A stretch of 64,000 nucleotides of DNA from Limnomonas spitsbergensis (lineage: Eukaryota > Chlorophyta > Chlorophyceae > Chlamydomonadales). A program made the translations under genes and the position numbers. The DNA is taken from positions 1 through 64,000 of the forward strand of contig JAYJMM010000088.1 in the NCBI GenBank assembly GCA_037349105.1, given 5' to 3'. Under the pieces are notes generated by a model. It was given only the letters and a program-made list of their open reading frames with translations, had not been told where the DNA came from and made no database searches. Shown piece by piece: positions 50,501 to 58,599 of this stretch (position 1 is the first letter of the stretch; every line of letters starts with the position of its first letter).

Positions 50501-53500
50501 GAGGTCGCGAGAGATCTGGGGCAGGCTGGGGGCTGAGGTCGGGGGAGATCAGGGGCAGGCTGGGGGCTGAGGTCCGGGGAGATCTGGGGCAGGCTGGGGG
50601 CTGAGGTCGGGAGAGATCTGGGGCAGGCTGGGGGCTGAGGTCGGGGGAGATCTGGGGCAGGCTAGGGGCTGAGGTCGGGGGAGATCAGGGGCAGGCTGGG
50701 GGCTGAGGTCGGGAGAGATCTGGGGCAGGCTAGGGGCTGAGGTCCGGGGAGATCTGGGGCAGGCTGGGGGCTGAGGTCGCGAGAGATCTGGGGCAGGCTG
50801 GGGGCTGAGGTCCGGGGAGATCTGGGGCAGGCTAGGGCCTGAGGTCGGGGGAGATCAGGGGCAGGCTGGGGGCTGAGGTCGGGAGAGATCTGGGGCAGGC
50901 TAGGGGCTGAGGTCGGGGGAGATCTGGGGCAGGCTGGGGGCTGAGGTCAGGGGAGTTCTGGGGCAGGCTGGGGGCTGAGGTCGGGGGAGTTCTGGGGCAG
51001 GCTAGATGCTGAGGTCGGGGGAGTTCTGGGGCAGGCTGGGGGCTGAGGTTGGGGGCCCTCTGACTGCCCTTTTGCACCGCCCTCTGACAGCCCTTCTGCT
51101 CCGCCCTCTGACTGCCCTTCCGCTCCGCCCCCTGACTGCCCTTTTGCACCGCCCTCTTACTGCCCTTCTGCACCGCCCTCTGACTGCCCTTCTGCTCCGC
51201 CCTCTGACTGCCCTTCTGCTCCGCCCTCTGACTGCCTTTTTGCACCGTCCTCTGACTGCCCTTCTGCTCCGCCCTCTGACTGCCCTTTTGCACCGCCCTC
51301 TGACTGCCCTTCTGCTCCGCCCTCTGACTGCCCTTTTGCACCGCCCTCTGACTGCCCTTTTGCCCTGCCTTCTCGCAGCTTTGGATTCGACCCCCTCAGC
51401 TTGGGCAGGGACCCCGAGGCGCTGCGCTGGTGAGTGAACCCAGGGGCCGTGCTGCTAATGAGGCAGCTATTGAGGCAGAGAGGGTGATGTCCTGCACTCA
51501 TGCCCAATATGCTGCTGAAAAAAGACTAGGACACCGAGGGGCTGCGCTGGTAAGAGGACCCTCCTGACTGGCTGCATCAGGGGCCGTGCTGCTATTGGGG
51601 CAGAGAGGGTGACGTCCTGCACTCATGCCCAATATGCTGCTGATATTATGCGCATGTGTTCTTGTTGAGCAATGACTCTTGAGGGGCTGCGCTGGTAAGA
51701 GGACCCTCCTGACTGGCTGCATCAGGGGCCGTGCTGCTATTGAGGCAGAGAGGGTGATGTCCTGCACTCATGCCCAATATGCTGCTGAAAAAAGACTAGG
51801 ACACCGAGGGGCTGCGCTGGTAAGAGGACCCTCCTGACTGGCTGCATCAGGGGCCGTGCTGCTATTGAGGCAGAGAGGGTGACGTCCTGCACTCATGCCC
51901 AATATGCTGCTGAAAAAAGACTAGGACACCGAGGGGCTGCGCTGGTAAGAGGACCCTCCTGACTGGCTGCATCAGGGGCCGTGCTGCTATTGAGGCAGAG
52001 AGGGTGATGTCCTGCACTCATGCCCAATATGCTGCTGAAAAAAGACTAGGACACCGAGGGGCTGCGCTGGTAAGAGGACCCTCCTGACTGGCTGCATCAG
52101 GGGCCGTGCTGCTATTGAGGCAGAGAGGGTGATGTCCTGCACTCATGCCCAATATGCTGCTGAAAAAAGACTAGGACACCGAGGGGCTGCGCTGGTAAGA
52201 GGACCCTCCTGACTGGCTGCATCAGGGGCCGTGCTGCTATTGGGGCAGAGAGGGTGACGTCCTGCACTCATGCCCAATATGCTGCTGATATTATGCGCAT
52301 GTGTTTTTGTTGAGCAATGACTCTTGAGGGGCTGCGCTGGTAAGAGGACCCTCCTGACTGGCTGCATCAGGGGCCGTGCTGCTATTGAGGCAGAGAGGGT
52401 GATGTCCTGCACTCATGCCCAATATGCTGCTGAAAAAAGACTAGGACACCGAGGGGCTGCGCTGGTAAGAGGACCCTCCTGACTGGCTGCATCAGGGGCC
52501 GTGCTGCTATTGGGGCAGAGAGGGTGATGTCCTGCACTCATGCCCAATATGCTGCTGATATTATGCGCATGTGTTCTTGTTGAGCAATGACTCTTGAGGG
52601 GCTGCGCTGGTAAGAGGACCCTCCTGGCTGGCTGCATCAGGGGCCACTAATGAGGCGCTTGCCTCAATGGAAACACGAATTTGGCATGCCCCGCATGTTT
52701 GCTTTCACAGCCCTGTGGCGCGTCATTTTATCATGCAACGCCCCATAGTGTAAATGCTGTCATGACCCTCCCCCCCCATCCTCACTTTGTTGATACCAAT
52801 GGAAATACGAATCTCGCGGTTGCCGGCAGTTGCTTGGCTAAAACGCCTCATGTTAAACCGCTGTCGTAATGCTGTCAATTTTTGTAAACTGTGGTCGTGT
52901 GCTGATGATGAGATTACAACTTACGGATCAACCATCTTACTCTGCATGGGGAGAACTGAGTGTACTGAGGCACACGACACACCTGGGCATGTGACACCTT
53001 CCATGTGGACACGCGAAACACGTTGGTACACATCAACCAACGCTGAGGCATAGGCACGTTGCACACCTTGCACAACACTCCCCGTAAACCTCCCCCTCCT
53101 ACCCTCCACACTTCCACCCACCCTCCACACTTGTATGTGTTCCATACAAACCTCATCCCAAGGAACGCCTCTTGCCTGATGCGCTGACAGGTGCTGGAGA
53201 TGATGAGTCCCCTTAACACATATGACACACACTTCATTTCACCAGAGCCTCCCTTCATCAGCATCAACGACCCATGACTACTCTGCCACGAACACCTGCC
53301 TATTAGAATATTTGCGAGCATGAGCGAGCCCTCTTTGACAGCCAGCATCATTATCAATACACAGCCGTCAAAGAATTTAGCACATTCAAAGCTGTCAAGC
53401 ATACAAATGTTTCAAAACAACAAAAAGCCGGTGCACCATGTCGTGCCATATGATACTCACATTGTTTGCATTGCCACGACTGTTGCTGCCGTCTCCACAT

Positions 53501-56500
53501 GTGCTGATGATGAGATTACAACTTACGGATCAACCATCTTACTATGCATGGGGAGAACTGAGTGTACTGAGGCACACGCCAATGCACACCACCCGGTGTG
53601 ACCACACAACCACTCACCTCCTACTACACACCCACATTCCCACCACCACTCACCCACCACTAAGCATGCAAACACTCAAATGTCGCCTTGCTTGCAACCA
53701 CTCACCCACCTCTGAACATGCAACAATTAACCTGCCACCTAACATGCAACCACTCACCCACATCCACTCACCCACAGTCACACACATGTCACTTTGCTTC
53801 TAACCACTCAGCCGCCTCCACTCACACACGGCCACTTACCTACCACTAAGCATACAACCACACACCTGCCACTTTGCCCACAACCACTCACCCACCACTG
53901 AACATGCAACCACTCACCCGCCTCAACTCACCCACATTCACTCACATACCACTGAGCATGCACCACTCACCTGCCAATTTAATTGTAACCACACCTGCCA
54001 CTTTGTCTGCAACCACTCGCTTGTAACCTTCCATGCAAACACTGACCCAGCACTTTGCTTGCAGCCACTCACCCCACAGCCACTCACCTGCCACTAAGCA
54101 TGCATCCACTCACCCACTACTGAACATGCAATCACTCACCCACAGCCACTCACCCGCAGCCACTCATCTACCACTTTGTCTGCATGTACCAGCAGACTGA
54201 GCTCGTGCACGGCCGCACTGCCATGACTGCTGTGGCAGAAATCCTTCTCCCACTCCCACTCACCCACCACCTCACATGCAACCACTCACCCACCTACACT
54301 CATCTGTCATTTTGCCTGCAGGTACCAGCAGGCAGAGCTCGTGCACGGCCGCACTGCCATGACCGCCGTGGCAGGAATCCTTCTTCCCGGACTGGCCACC
54401 AAGGCAGGAATTGCGGACATCCCCGAGTGGTACGACGCGGGCAAGGCCTACATCAGCAGCCCAGATGCCATCCCTTTTGGTGAGAATATCTGTGTTTGGA
54501 ATCGAAGTAAGCGTGGTCCGACGCGGGCAAGGCCTACATCAGCAGCTCAGATGCCATTCCTTTTTGGTGAGCATACCTGTTTTTTGTTTACGTTTAACTG
54601 AGGGAGAGTGGTATGATGCGGGCAAGGCCTACATAAGCAGCCCAGATGCCTTTCAGTGAGAACAGAGCTTTGTGTTTCCTCTGTTACCATAGTAAGTCAG
54701 GTGAAGAGGTGACATCTTGAGCCCACATGCTGACCTCTTGATCCTCACCCACTCCGGCCCTCTCGTATGTTCGTCAACCTCTTGATCCCTCCCCCCTCCT
54801 CCCCCCAGGCCCCCTCCTGTTTGTCAACTTCGTGATGACCCACTTCGTGGAGGTCAAGAGGTGGCAGGACTTCCGCAAGCCCAAGAGCCAGGGGGAGGCG
54901 GGAACCTTCTTTGGCTTTGAGAGTGCACTGGCATTCAGCGGAGAGAACGGTGGGTCTTAGTGGGGAGTGGGTGGTCCAAGAGCCAGGGGGAGGCGGGATC
55001 ATTTCTTGGCTTTGAGAGCGCACTGGCCTGCGGAGAGAACGGTGGGGCAGTGTGGGGAGTGGGTAGCCCACTCTTTCGCTTTGAGAGCTAAAATGCCCTC
55101 GGGTGGATCATTTCCCGGGTTTTGAGAGTGCAATGGCCTCCAGCGGGAACAGTAGGGCGCCCTCTATATGGTCATAGTAGGTCAACGTAGGTCATCCTCT
55201 TTCGCCCCCCCCCCCCCCCATTCCAGCCATGCCCACCCCGGCAGGCCGTTGCGCGCCGATTCTTATTTTGCTTTGAGAGCTGACATGGTTTGGGCGGGGT
55301 CCCTCTTTGGCTTTGAGAGCATGTTGGCCTTCAACAGAGAAGATCGATAGTCATAGTGGGTCCGCTCTTTCTTTTGATTTTTGAAGGGAGAGACAACTTG
55401 CCTTTGACAGCAGCAACTTCAATACCTTCCAACCTGAATACCTACCAATCTCTGCTTGACTCAACCCCCGTTGCATGCCCTAAAGATAAACCCCGAGGCC
55501 CCTCTGACCCCTCAAAGCTGCCTGAATGCCACCACCCCCCTGCCTGACTAAAACTGAACCTTGCTGCATTCTCGCAGGTTCACCCCACAACATTCCTGTA
55601 GGTTACCCTGGAGGCTTCTTCGACCTTTTGAACTTGGCTCCTTTGACCCCCCAGCCTGAATGCCACCCCCCCCCCACCTGACTTGCATCTCACTTTATTC
55701 CTGTAGGCTACCCCGGAGGCCCCTTTGACCCCTTGAACCTGCCTGAATGCAATCCCCCTCTGCCTGACTGAAACTGATCCCTGCTGTATTGCTGTAGGTT
55801 ACCCCGGAGGCCCCTTTGACCCCTTGAACCTGGCTCCTTTGAACCCCCCAACTTACGAGACTGAGGACTGGAAGCTCAAGGAGATCAAGAACGGAAGGTG
55901 GGTGGAAGCTGGAGGAGATGGGTAGAAGCTGAAGAGTGACATGGACCGTGGTTGGAAGCTGGCGGGTTGGAAGGATATGGGTAGAAGCAGAGGAGTGCAG
56001 GAAGCTACTCGGAAACTGAAAGGAACAAGAACCGAGCGGGTGTATGGAAGCTGGACTGTTTATAATGGAAGGTGATATAATGGAAGGAATGGAAGCTCAA
56101 GGAGATCAAGAACGGAAGGTGAGGTGGAAGCTGGAGGAGTTAATGAAAGGTAGGCTGTACCACAGAGTTTTGTATTATAAGAACAGAAACCCTGATGGCC
56201 TCCAGATTCGGCAGAGGGGTCTACAAAGCCTCAAGGGATCAGTCCTCGGAACCCTGTGCCTGGTCCAGTAACCTCATCCGGGTTGGGCTCTCTGACACAA
56301 AGCACAAATGGCAAATGCAAATTACCCTGAACCCTGAATTTACTGCCCTTGTCTCGTTCCCTTGTCAAGCGCCATGATGGATTATTTTCTTCATCGCGCA
56401 GCACGATGAACCTCGCAGTAACTGAATCAGGGTTGAGCTCTGATCTTAAATGCCCGTAAACTACCTCTCCATGAACACACTGCCCTCATCTCCGAACCCT

Positions 56501-56679
56501 TATCTCTTAACCCTTACCTCTTAACTCCTCGCAGGCTTGCCATGATGGCGTTTGTCGGCTTCATCGCGCAGCACGCCGCGACCGGCAAGGGCCCCGTGGA
56601 GAACCTGTTCGCCCACGTGTCGGACCCCTTCCACAATAACTTTGTCGAGAACGGCTTCTCGGTGCCCAACTTGCTTTAA
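44525..56679 (+). CDS. LHCA: photosystem I light-harvesting chlorophyll a/b protein, seven exons
   Basis: Plastid antenna protein that binds chlorophylls a and b and passes excitation to photosystem I. Exons: 44525-44572, 46012-46112, 51379-51429, 54322-54479, 54809-54949, 55798-55897, 56535-56679. Joined they give 744 nt, 247 residues plus TAA. All introns are GT-AG and every phase fits. Residues 1 to about 27 look like a stroma-targeting peptide (Ala, Ser, Lys, Thr rich). The mature part starts near [20 protein letters not shown]. Helix B has [10 protein letters not shown] with chlorophyll ligands Glu72 and His75 and the pairing Arg77. The middle helix has VEVKRW with Glu134. Helix C has KEIKNGRLAM with Glu195, Asn198 and Arg200, then Gln212 and His227. 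[18 protein letters not shown] and TGKGPVENL favour LHCA of the Lhca2/Lhca4 kind over LHCB. The His at position 75, not Asn, argues against a far-red Lhca3/Lhca4-type site. The introns are packed with repeats. Confidence 0.93.
44573..45710. other. LHCA intron 1, unique part
   Basis: No repeat block or gene is recognised here. The second half (45100-45710) is pyrimidine-rich, with poly-C runs near 45606. Short open frames on both strands have no motif. Confidence 0.55.
45711..45895. repeat. two upstream echoes of the exon 2 acceptor edge
   Basis: Two degenerate units of about 95 bp precede exon 2. The second reads ATCCAGGTCTAACACTGGCA and later CTGCAGCAGAGCTTTCTGCC. This parallels ATCCAGGCGTCCCGG...GTC and ATGCAGCAGAACTTCCTGCC of the real exon. 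The first has CCCAGCAGCAGAACTTCCCA. The AG acceptor is still present in the second echo. Confidence 0.7.
46012..46112 (+). other. LHCA: LHCA exon 2 (transit peptide end and mature N-terminus)
   Basis: It follows a pyrimidine tract and TATCCAG. It encodes [11 protein letters not shown], then [19 protein letters not shown] and MAG, and ends in GA before GTGAGT. LPG..P.YLDGS..GD is a hallmark N-terminal LHCI motif. The first base of exon 3 completes the Asp codon. Confidence 0.9.
46113..46862. repeat. 139-bp tandem repeat echoing the exon 2 donor edge, 5 units
   Basis: Downstream of exon 2, TACCTGGATGGATCCA and a GT donor (GGGTGAGTCAG or GAGTGAGTCAG; one unit has GGGTGTGTCAG) recur at 46264, 46403, 46542, 46681 and 46820. 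Spacing is exactly 139 after the first step of 177 bp from the true exon (46087). Each unit also carries AGCCCGATTAGCCC and CTCATGCAGGCAGGCACCTC. These units keep coding-like sequence, but the intron continues to 51378. Confidence 0.95.
46863..47170. repeat. decayed copies of the exon 2 donor-edge repeat
   Basis: Three or so further units are eroded: AATGACCAGAGAGTGAGAGA near 46914, CCAACTGCCCAGAGAGTGAG near 47026 and CCAGCTGCCCAGAAAGTGAG near 47128. Each lies in the same context (CCCGCCT or similar before, CAGGCA after). They continue the 139-bp series with rising divergence. Confidence 0.6.
47361..47515. repeat. 22-bp minisatellite in intron 2, about 7 units
   Basis: The unit is CATGCAGGCTAGGTGTCAGC plus GG. 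The same unit forms a longer array at about 61065-61410. Confidence 0.93.
47535..47643. repeat. 109-bp segment duplicated at 61411-61519
   Basis: The segment begins AGGCTAAGTGTGGGCAGGGG and ends GGGTCAAGGGCAG. It appears identical, as read, to 61411-61519, and in both places it directly follows a 22-bp minisatellite block. Confidence 0.93.
47641..48092. repeat. 30-bp minisatellite in intron 2, about 15 units
   Basis: The unit is GCAGACTTGCTAGAGGGGAT plus GGCCGGAGGG. The first units vary (GGCAAAGG in place of GGGGATGG) and the last ten are perfect. The plus-strand frame reads [10 protein letters not shown] repeatedly, but this is inside the intron. Confidence 0.96.
48105..51045. repeat. 34-bp minisatellite in intron 2, about 86 units
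   Basis: The unit is GCAGGCTGGGGGCTGAGGTC plus GGGGGAGATCTGGG, and most units hold an AGATCT site. Variants are GGGAGAG, CTAGGGG and 33-bp forms. Two higher-order duplications are visible. One of 473 bp is marked by CGAGAGAGAT at 48441 and 48914 and TCAGGGAGATCTA at 48679 and 49152. One of 406 bp is marked by ATCTGGGCAAGCTAGGGGAT at 50041 and 50447. Confidence 0.96.
51050..51368. repeat. 24-bp pyrimidine minisatellite abutting the exon 3 acceptor
   Basis: The unit is TGACTGCCCTTCTGCTCCGC plus CCTC, alternating with a TTTTGCACCG form, about 13 units. The last unit merges into TTTTGCCCTGCCTTCTCGCAG, so the exon 3 polypyrimidine tract belongs to, or derives from, the repeat. Confidence 0.93.
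51379..51429 (+). other. LHCA: LHCA exon 3 (51-nt micro-exon)
   Basis: It follows TTCTCGCAG. It completes Asp50, encodes [16 protein letters not shown] and ends TG before GTGAGT. GFDPL.LG is the conserved LHC motif before helix B. Exon 4 completes Trp67. Confidence 0.93.
51430..52640. repeat. 125/145-bp tandem repeat echoing the exon 3 donor edge, 9 units
   Basis: GCTGCGCTGG, which in the real exon starts at 51421, recurs at 51541, 51686, 51811, 51936, 52061, 52186, 52331, 52456 and 52601. Two unit types exist. The 125-bp type ends GCTGAAAAAAGACTAGGACA. The 145-bp type has GATATTATGCGCATGTGTT and GAGCAATGACTC. The echo ACACCGAGGGGCTGCGCTG|GTAAGA keeps the exon frame (Asp-Thr-Glu-Gly-Leu-Arg-Trp in 125-bp units) and an intact donor. 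Confidence 0.96.
52641..52898. other. LHCA intron 3, unique stretch
   Basis: No repeat, gene or exon echo is recognised. It starts with a truncated end of the 125/145-bp unit and has a poly-C run near 52770. Confidence 0.5.
52899..52978. repeat. 80-bp direct repeat in intron 3, copy 1
   Basis: It begins GTGCTGATGATGAGATTACA and ends GAGGCACACG. It recurs at 53501-53580 with one substitution (CTCTGC to CTATGC) seen. Confidence 0.9.
53501..53580. repeat. 80-bp direct repeat in intron 3, copy 2
   Basis: Second copy of 52899-52978. The 520 bp between the copies show no gene and are not repeated after copy 2. Confidence 0.9.
53590..54185. repeat. degenerate CACTCACCCACC-rich tract in intron 3
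   Basis: This is low-complexity C/A-rich sequence built of variants of CAACCACTCACCCACC and CTGAACATGCAACC. It has no fixed period and continues on both sides of the exon 4 echo up to the true acceptor. Confidence 0.8.
54186..54255. repeat. upstream echo of the exon 4 acceptor edge
   Basis: About 65 bp match the start of exon 4: TACCAGCAGACTGAGCTCGT, GCACGGCCGCACTGCCATGA, then GGCAGAAATCCTTCT. Translation gives [20 protein letters not shown]. The acceptor is lost (GCAGG changed to GCATG), and after about 65 bp the echo ends in CACTCACC sequence. Confidence 0.92.
54322..54479 (+). other. LHCA: LHCA exon 4 (helix B)
   Basis: It follows TTTGCCTGCAG. It encodes residues 68-119 with [10 protein letters not shown] and IPEWYDAGK, and ends with one base of Gly120 before GTGAGA. 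Confidence 0.95.
54509..54665. repeat. two downstream echoes of the exon 4 donor edge
   Basis: The first (about 54511-54575) repeats GACGCGGGCAAGGCCTACAT, CAGCAGCTCAGATGCCATTC and a donor GGTGAGC. The second (about 54604-54665) has GAGTGGTATGATGCGGGCAA and ends in CAGTGAGAAC. Both lie in intron 4 right after the true donor. Confidence 0.92.
54809..54949 (+). other. LHCA: LHCA exon 5 (middle helix)
   Basis: It follows CTCCCCCCAG. It encodes residues 121-166 with [18 protein letters not shown] and GFESALAF, and ends with one base of Gly167 before GTGGGT. Confidence 0.95.
54975..55350. repeat. five downstream echoes of the exon 5 donor edge
   Basis: CTTTGAGAG, at 54915 in the exon, recurs at 55010, 55079, 55120, 55271 and 55311, followed by degenerate forms of CACTGGCATTCAGCGGAGAG. 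The first echo (54976-55045) is nearly complete, with CCAAGAGCCAGGGGGAGGCG and AACGGTGGGG. Later ones decay progressively. Confidence 0.9.
55488..55752. repeat. three upstream echoes of the exon 6 acceptor edge
   Basis: Copies of TACCCCGGAGGCCCCTTTGA lie at about 55488 (AAACCCCGAGGCCCCTCTGA), 55603 (TTACCCTGGAGGCTTCTTCG) and 55709 (CTACCCCGGAGGCCCCTTTG). The last two retain a TGTAG acceptor. Between them lie CCTGAATGC and poly-C runs. Confidence 0.9.
55798..55897 (+). other. LHCA: LHCA exon 6 (GYPGG loop to start of helix C)
   Basis: It follows ATTGCTGTAG. It encodes residues 168-199 with [14 protein letters not shown] and [10 protein letters not shown], and ends in AG before GTGGGT. Three upstream look-alikes of its 5' edge were rejected because only this copy continues into helix C. 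Confidence 0.95.
55905..56130. repeat. downstream echoes of the exon 6 donor edge
   Basis: The clearest lies at 56090-56122: TGGAAGCTCAAGGAGATCAA then GAACGGAAGGTGAGG, identical to the exon end for more than 30 bp with an intact donor. A decayed one lies near 56010-56042 (GGAAACTGAAAGGAACAAGA), and GGAAGCTGGAGGAG fragments fill the space. Confidence 0.88.
56365..56425. repeat. upstream echo of the exon 7 acceptor edge
   Basis: CGCCATGATGG, then TTCATCGCGCAGCACGATGA, parallels GCCATGATGGCG, then TTCATCGCGCAGCACGCCGC of exon 7. Internal sequence has drifted and CTCGCAG follows about 15 bp later. Confidence 0.8.
56535..56679 (+). other. LHCA: LHCA exon 7 (helix C and C-terminus)
   Basis: It follows CTCCTCGCAG. 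It completes Arg200, encodes [20 protein letters not shown] and [15 protein letters not shown], and ends SVPNLL then TAA at 56677-56679. Confidence 0.96.
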
Positions 56680-57134
56680 GCTGCAATCGGAGAATGGAGG
56701 GGGAGGCTGAGGCCCTGGCAGGTGTTCACGGCCAATCCCTTTCTAGCAGTTGGGGGGAGGCTGAGGCCCTGGCAGGTGTTCGCGGCCAATCCCTTTCTAG
56801 CAGTTGGGGGGAGGCTGAGGCCCCGGCAGTTGTGGGTAGCTGGGAATGAGGATCGGGGCAGCCGAGGCGGCAGCCAGGCCAACCCTCTCCCCGGGGAAAG
56901 CTGCAACTGGAGTATTTTGAGGGAACTTTGGGTTGAAAAAAACGAGTGCCCGCTCTCCCGCCCTAGCTCTGCCCATACAAGGGTGTATGGAGGAGGAGTC
57001 GATCTATTTTGAGCGTGGACACGACCGGTGCTAGTTTGAATAGTACAGATGAGGGTGTAGGGTTCGAGAGAGCCACGAGGGATATGCAGGATCTGTTGGT
57101 ATTATCTGTTGGTTGATGAGAGAGATGTTAATGC
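56680..57134. other. LHCA 3' UTR and flank
   Basis: It contains the 54-bp repeat listed next. A duplicated fragment of the UTR start is also present: AAGCTGCAATCGGAG at 56680 and AAGCTGCAACTGGAG near 56898. I see no definite polyadenylation signal and no other gene. Confidence 0.5.
56701..56845. repeat. 54-bp tandem repeat in the LHCA 3' UTR, about 2.6 units
   Basis: Units begin GGGAGGCTGAGGCCCTGGCA at 56701, 56755 and 56809 (the last with CCCCGGCAG) and contain GGCCAATCCCTTTCTAGCAG. Confidence 0.95.
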
Positions 57135-58599
57135 CGTTACACCTCTGGGCCCTGCTCAAAAAAGGCTCGGCCGCGTGGGCGTCTAACTAAAAAGAGATGG
57201 AAAGAAACACATAAGGGGGCAGGAAAAAAAAATGGTGGGGATCTTTGGCACCTTCCCCGGGTTTCTTTTGGTGTCTTTTATTTTCTTGAACCCTTCGCTC
57301 TTTTTCTGGGTTGTTTTCTTTCGGGTGCGAACAACCATCGGCGTGTCAGTGCGAAAGCACGGTATGCAACATTTTTTTCTGCCACCGGCAGGTATCGAAC
57401 TCGCGACCTCCGCTTGGGTCAGTATCGTCAGTGCTAGGCTGTAAGCGACTAATATCAGTACGGCATTAGCCACGGACGATTACGTCGGGTGGGTGGCGGG
57501 CGAGAGGTGTCATCGCCGCGCGGCCCAAAAGTTTTTCGAAAATCATGTCGCCTACACCCGACGTTGGGTGCAATAGAATCGCATTGCTAATGCGCTGCTT
57601 TTGATCGAGGCCGCGCTTGCGGTAGAACACTTCGTGGCAACCCACCCCTGGCCTGTGCCTGCGGAGCGTCGTGAGCCGTCGCTTCGGCATAGAAGTTTCT
57701 CTTGCGCGTGTTTGTTGTTTTTTGTTTTGTTTTTTTAGTCACTTTTTTTTTCTAGGCACACTTTTTTTACAGTCTCCCATGAAGGAGATCCCTAAAGAAA
57801 AGAGGAACTGTTGGGCGATGAGAAAGATAGATATGTATTGTTCTTCGAGAGGACGTACATGTTTCTACTTGGAAGACCTCCGCAGGCTTTCTTCTCTTGT
57901 TAATGAACGAAAGAAGCTAAAACGCGTGGCTGTCCAAGCAGGATGGAAGGGGCACCTCACACAACAACACTTTGCCCCGGCGGGTCCCACGCTCATGTCC
58001 CCTCACACGCCCATAATGGAGGCCCGTCAACGTCCGTGAGCGAGCCAACATTTTCATTCGGCTGCCCAATGATTTTTATTCATCAGTGAAAACGGGTGAC
58101 CTGCCACGTTAGCTGAAAACAGGTGACGATGTGACCCGCCGCTTCAGCTAAAAACAGGTTTAGAACGGGACAGATCCGCGGGGCCCTGCTTGTCGCTCGG
58201 CCGCGTGGGGCTGGTAGGGAATGACTCAGCTAAATTCCGACTACCATGCACTGCCGGGGCCAGGGTGCAGCCATGCCATCCTCCTATGTGAGGGGGAAGG
58301 AACATGGAACAGGTGAACTGCCACATATCAGGTGCCACTTCAGCCCTCCCTGTGCATGCTTTGAGTGTGCTTGTCCTACTAAGATTCGAAGGCCATGCAA
58401 TAGCTACCGAGATTTTTTTTTACTAATTTCAGTTTTCACGAACACAATCATACCAGACAAAAAAGCCGGCTGACATACCGATGTTCCCCACTCCCTTGCA
58501 CCTTGTGTACTTCTTTCCATTTCCACTTATTTATTTTCTCCCAGACGGTCAGTTGGGCGCCCATGCGACCAAGCCTTCTTGTGCATGGCCCAGAGAAGT

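Noticed and set aside
47361..51368. CRISPR-like array of regularly spaced repeats
   Set aside because: Units are contiguous minisatellites with no unique spacers, there are no cas genes, and the setting is an intron of a eukaryotic nuclear gene.
54186..54255. Copy of LHCA exon 4 start as an alternative exon or second LHC gene
   Set aside because: Its acceptor AG is mutated and the similarity stops after about 65 bp without a donor, so it is an echo and not a second gene.
57382..57475. Possible minus-strand tRNA with a T-arm-like GAGTTCGATACC
   Set aside because: The B-box-like motif is good and some acceptor pairing can be drawn, but no anticodon stem or proper D-arm forms. At most it is a degenerate tRNA-derived repeat.
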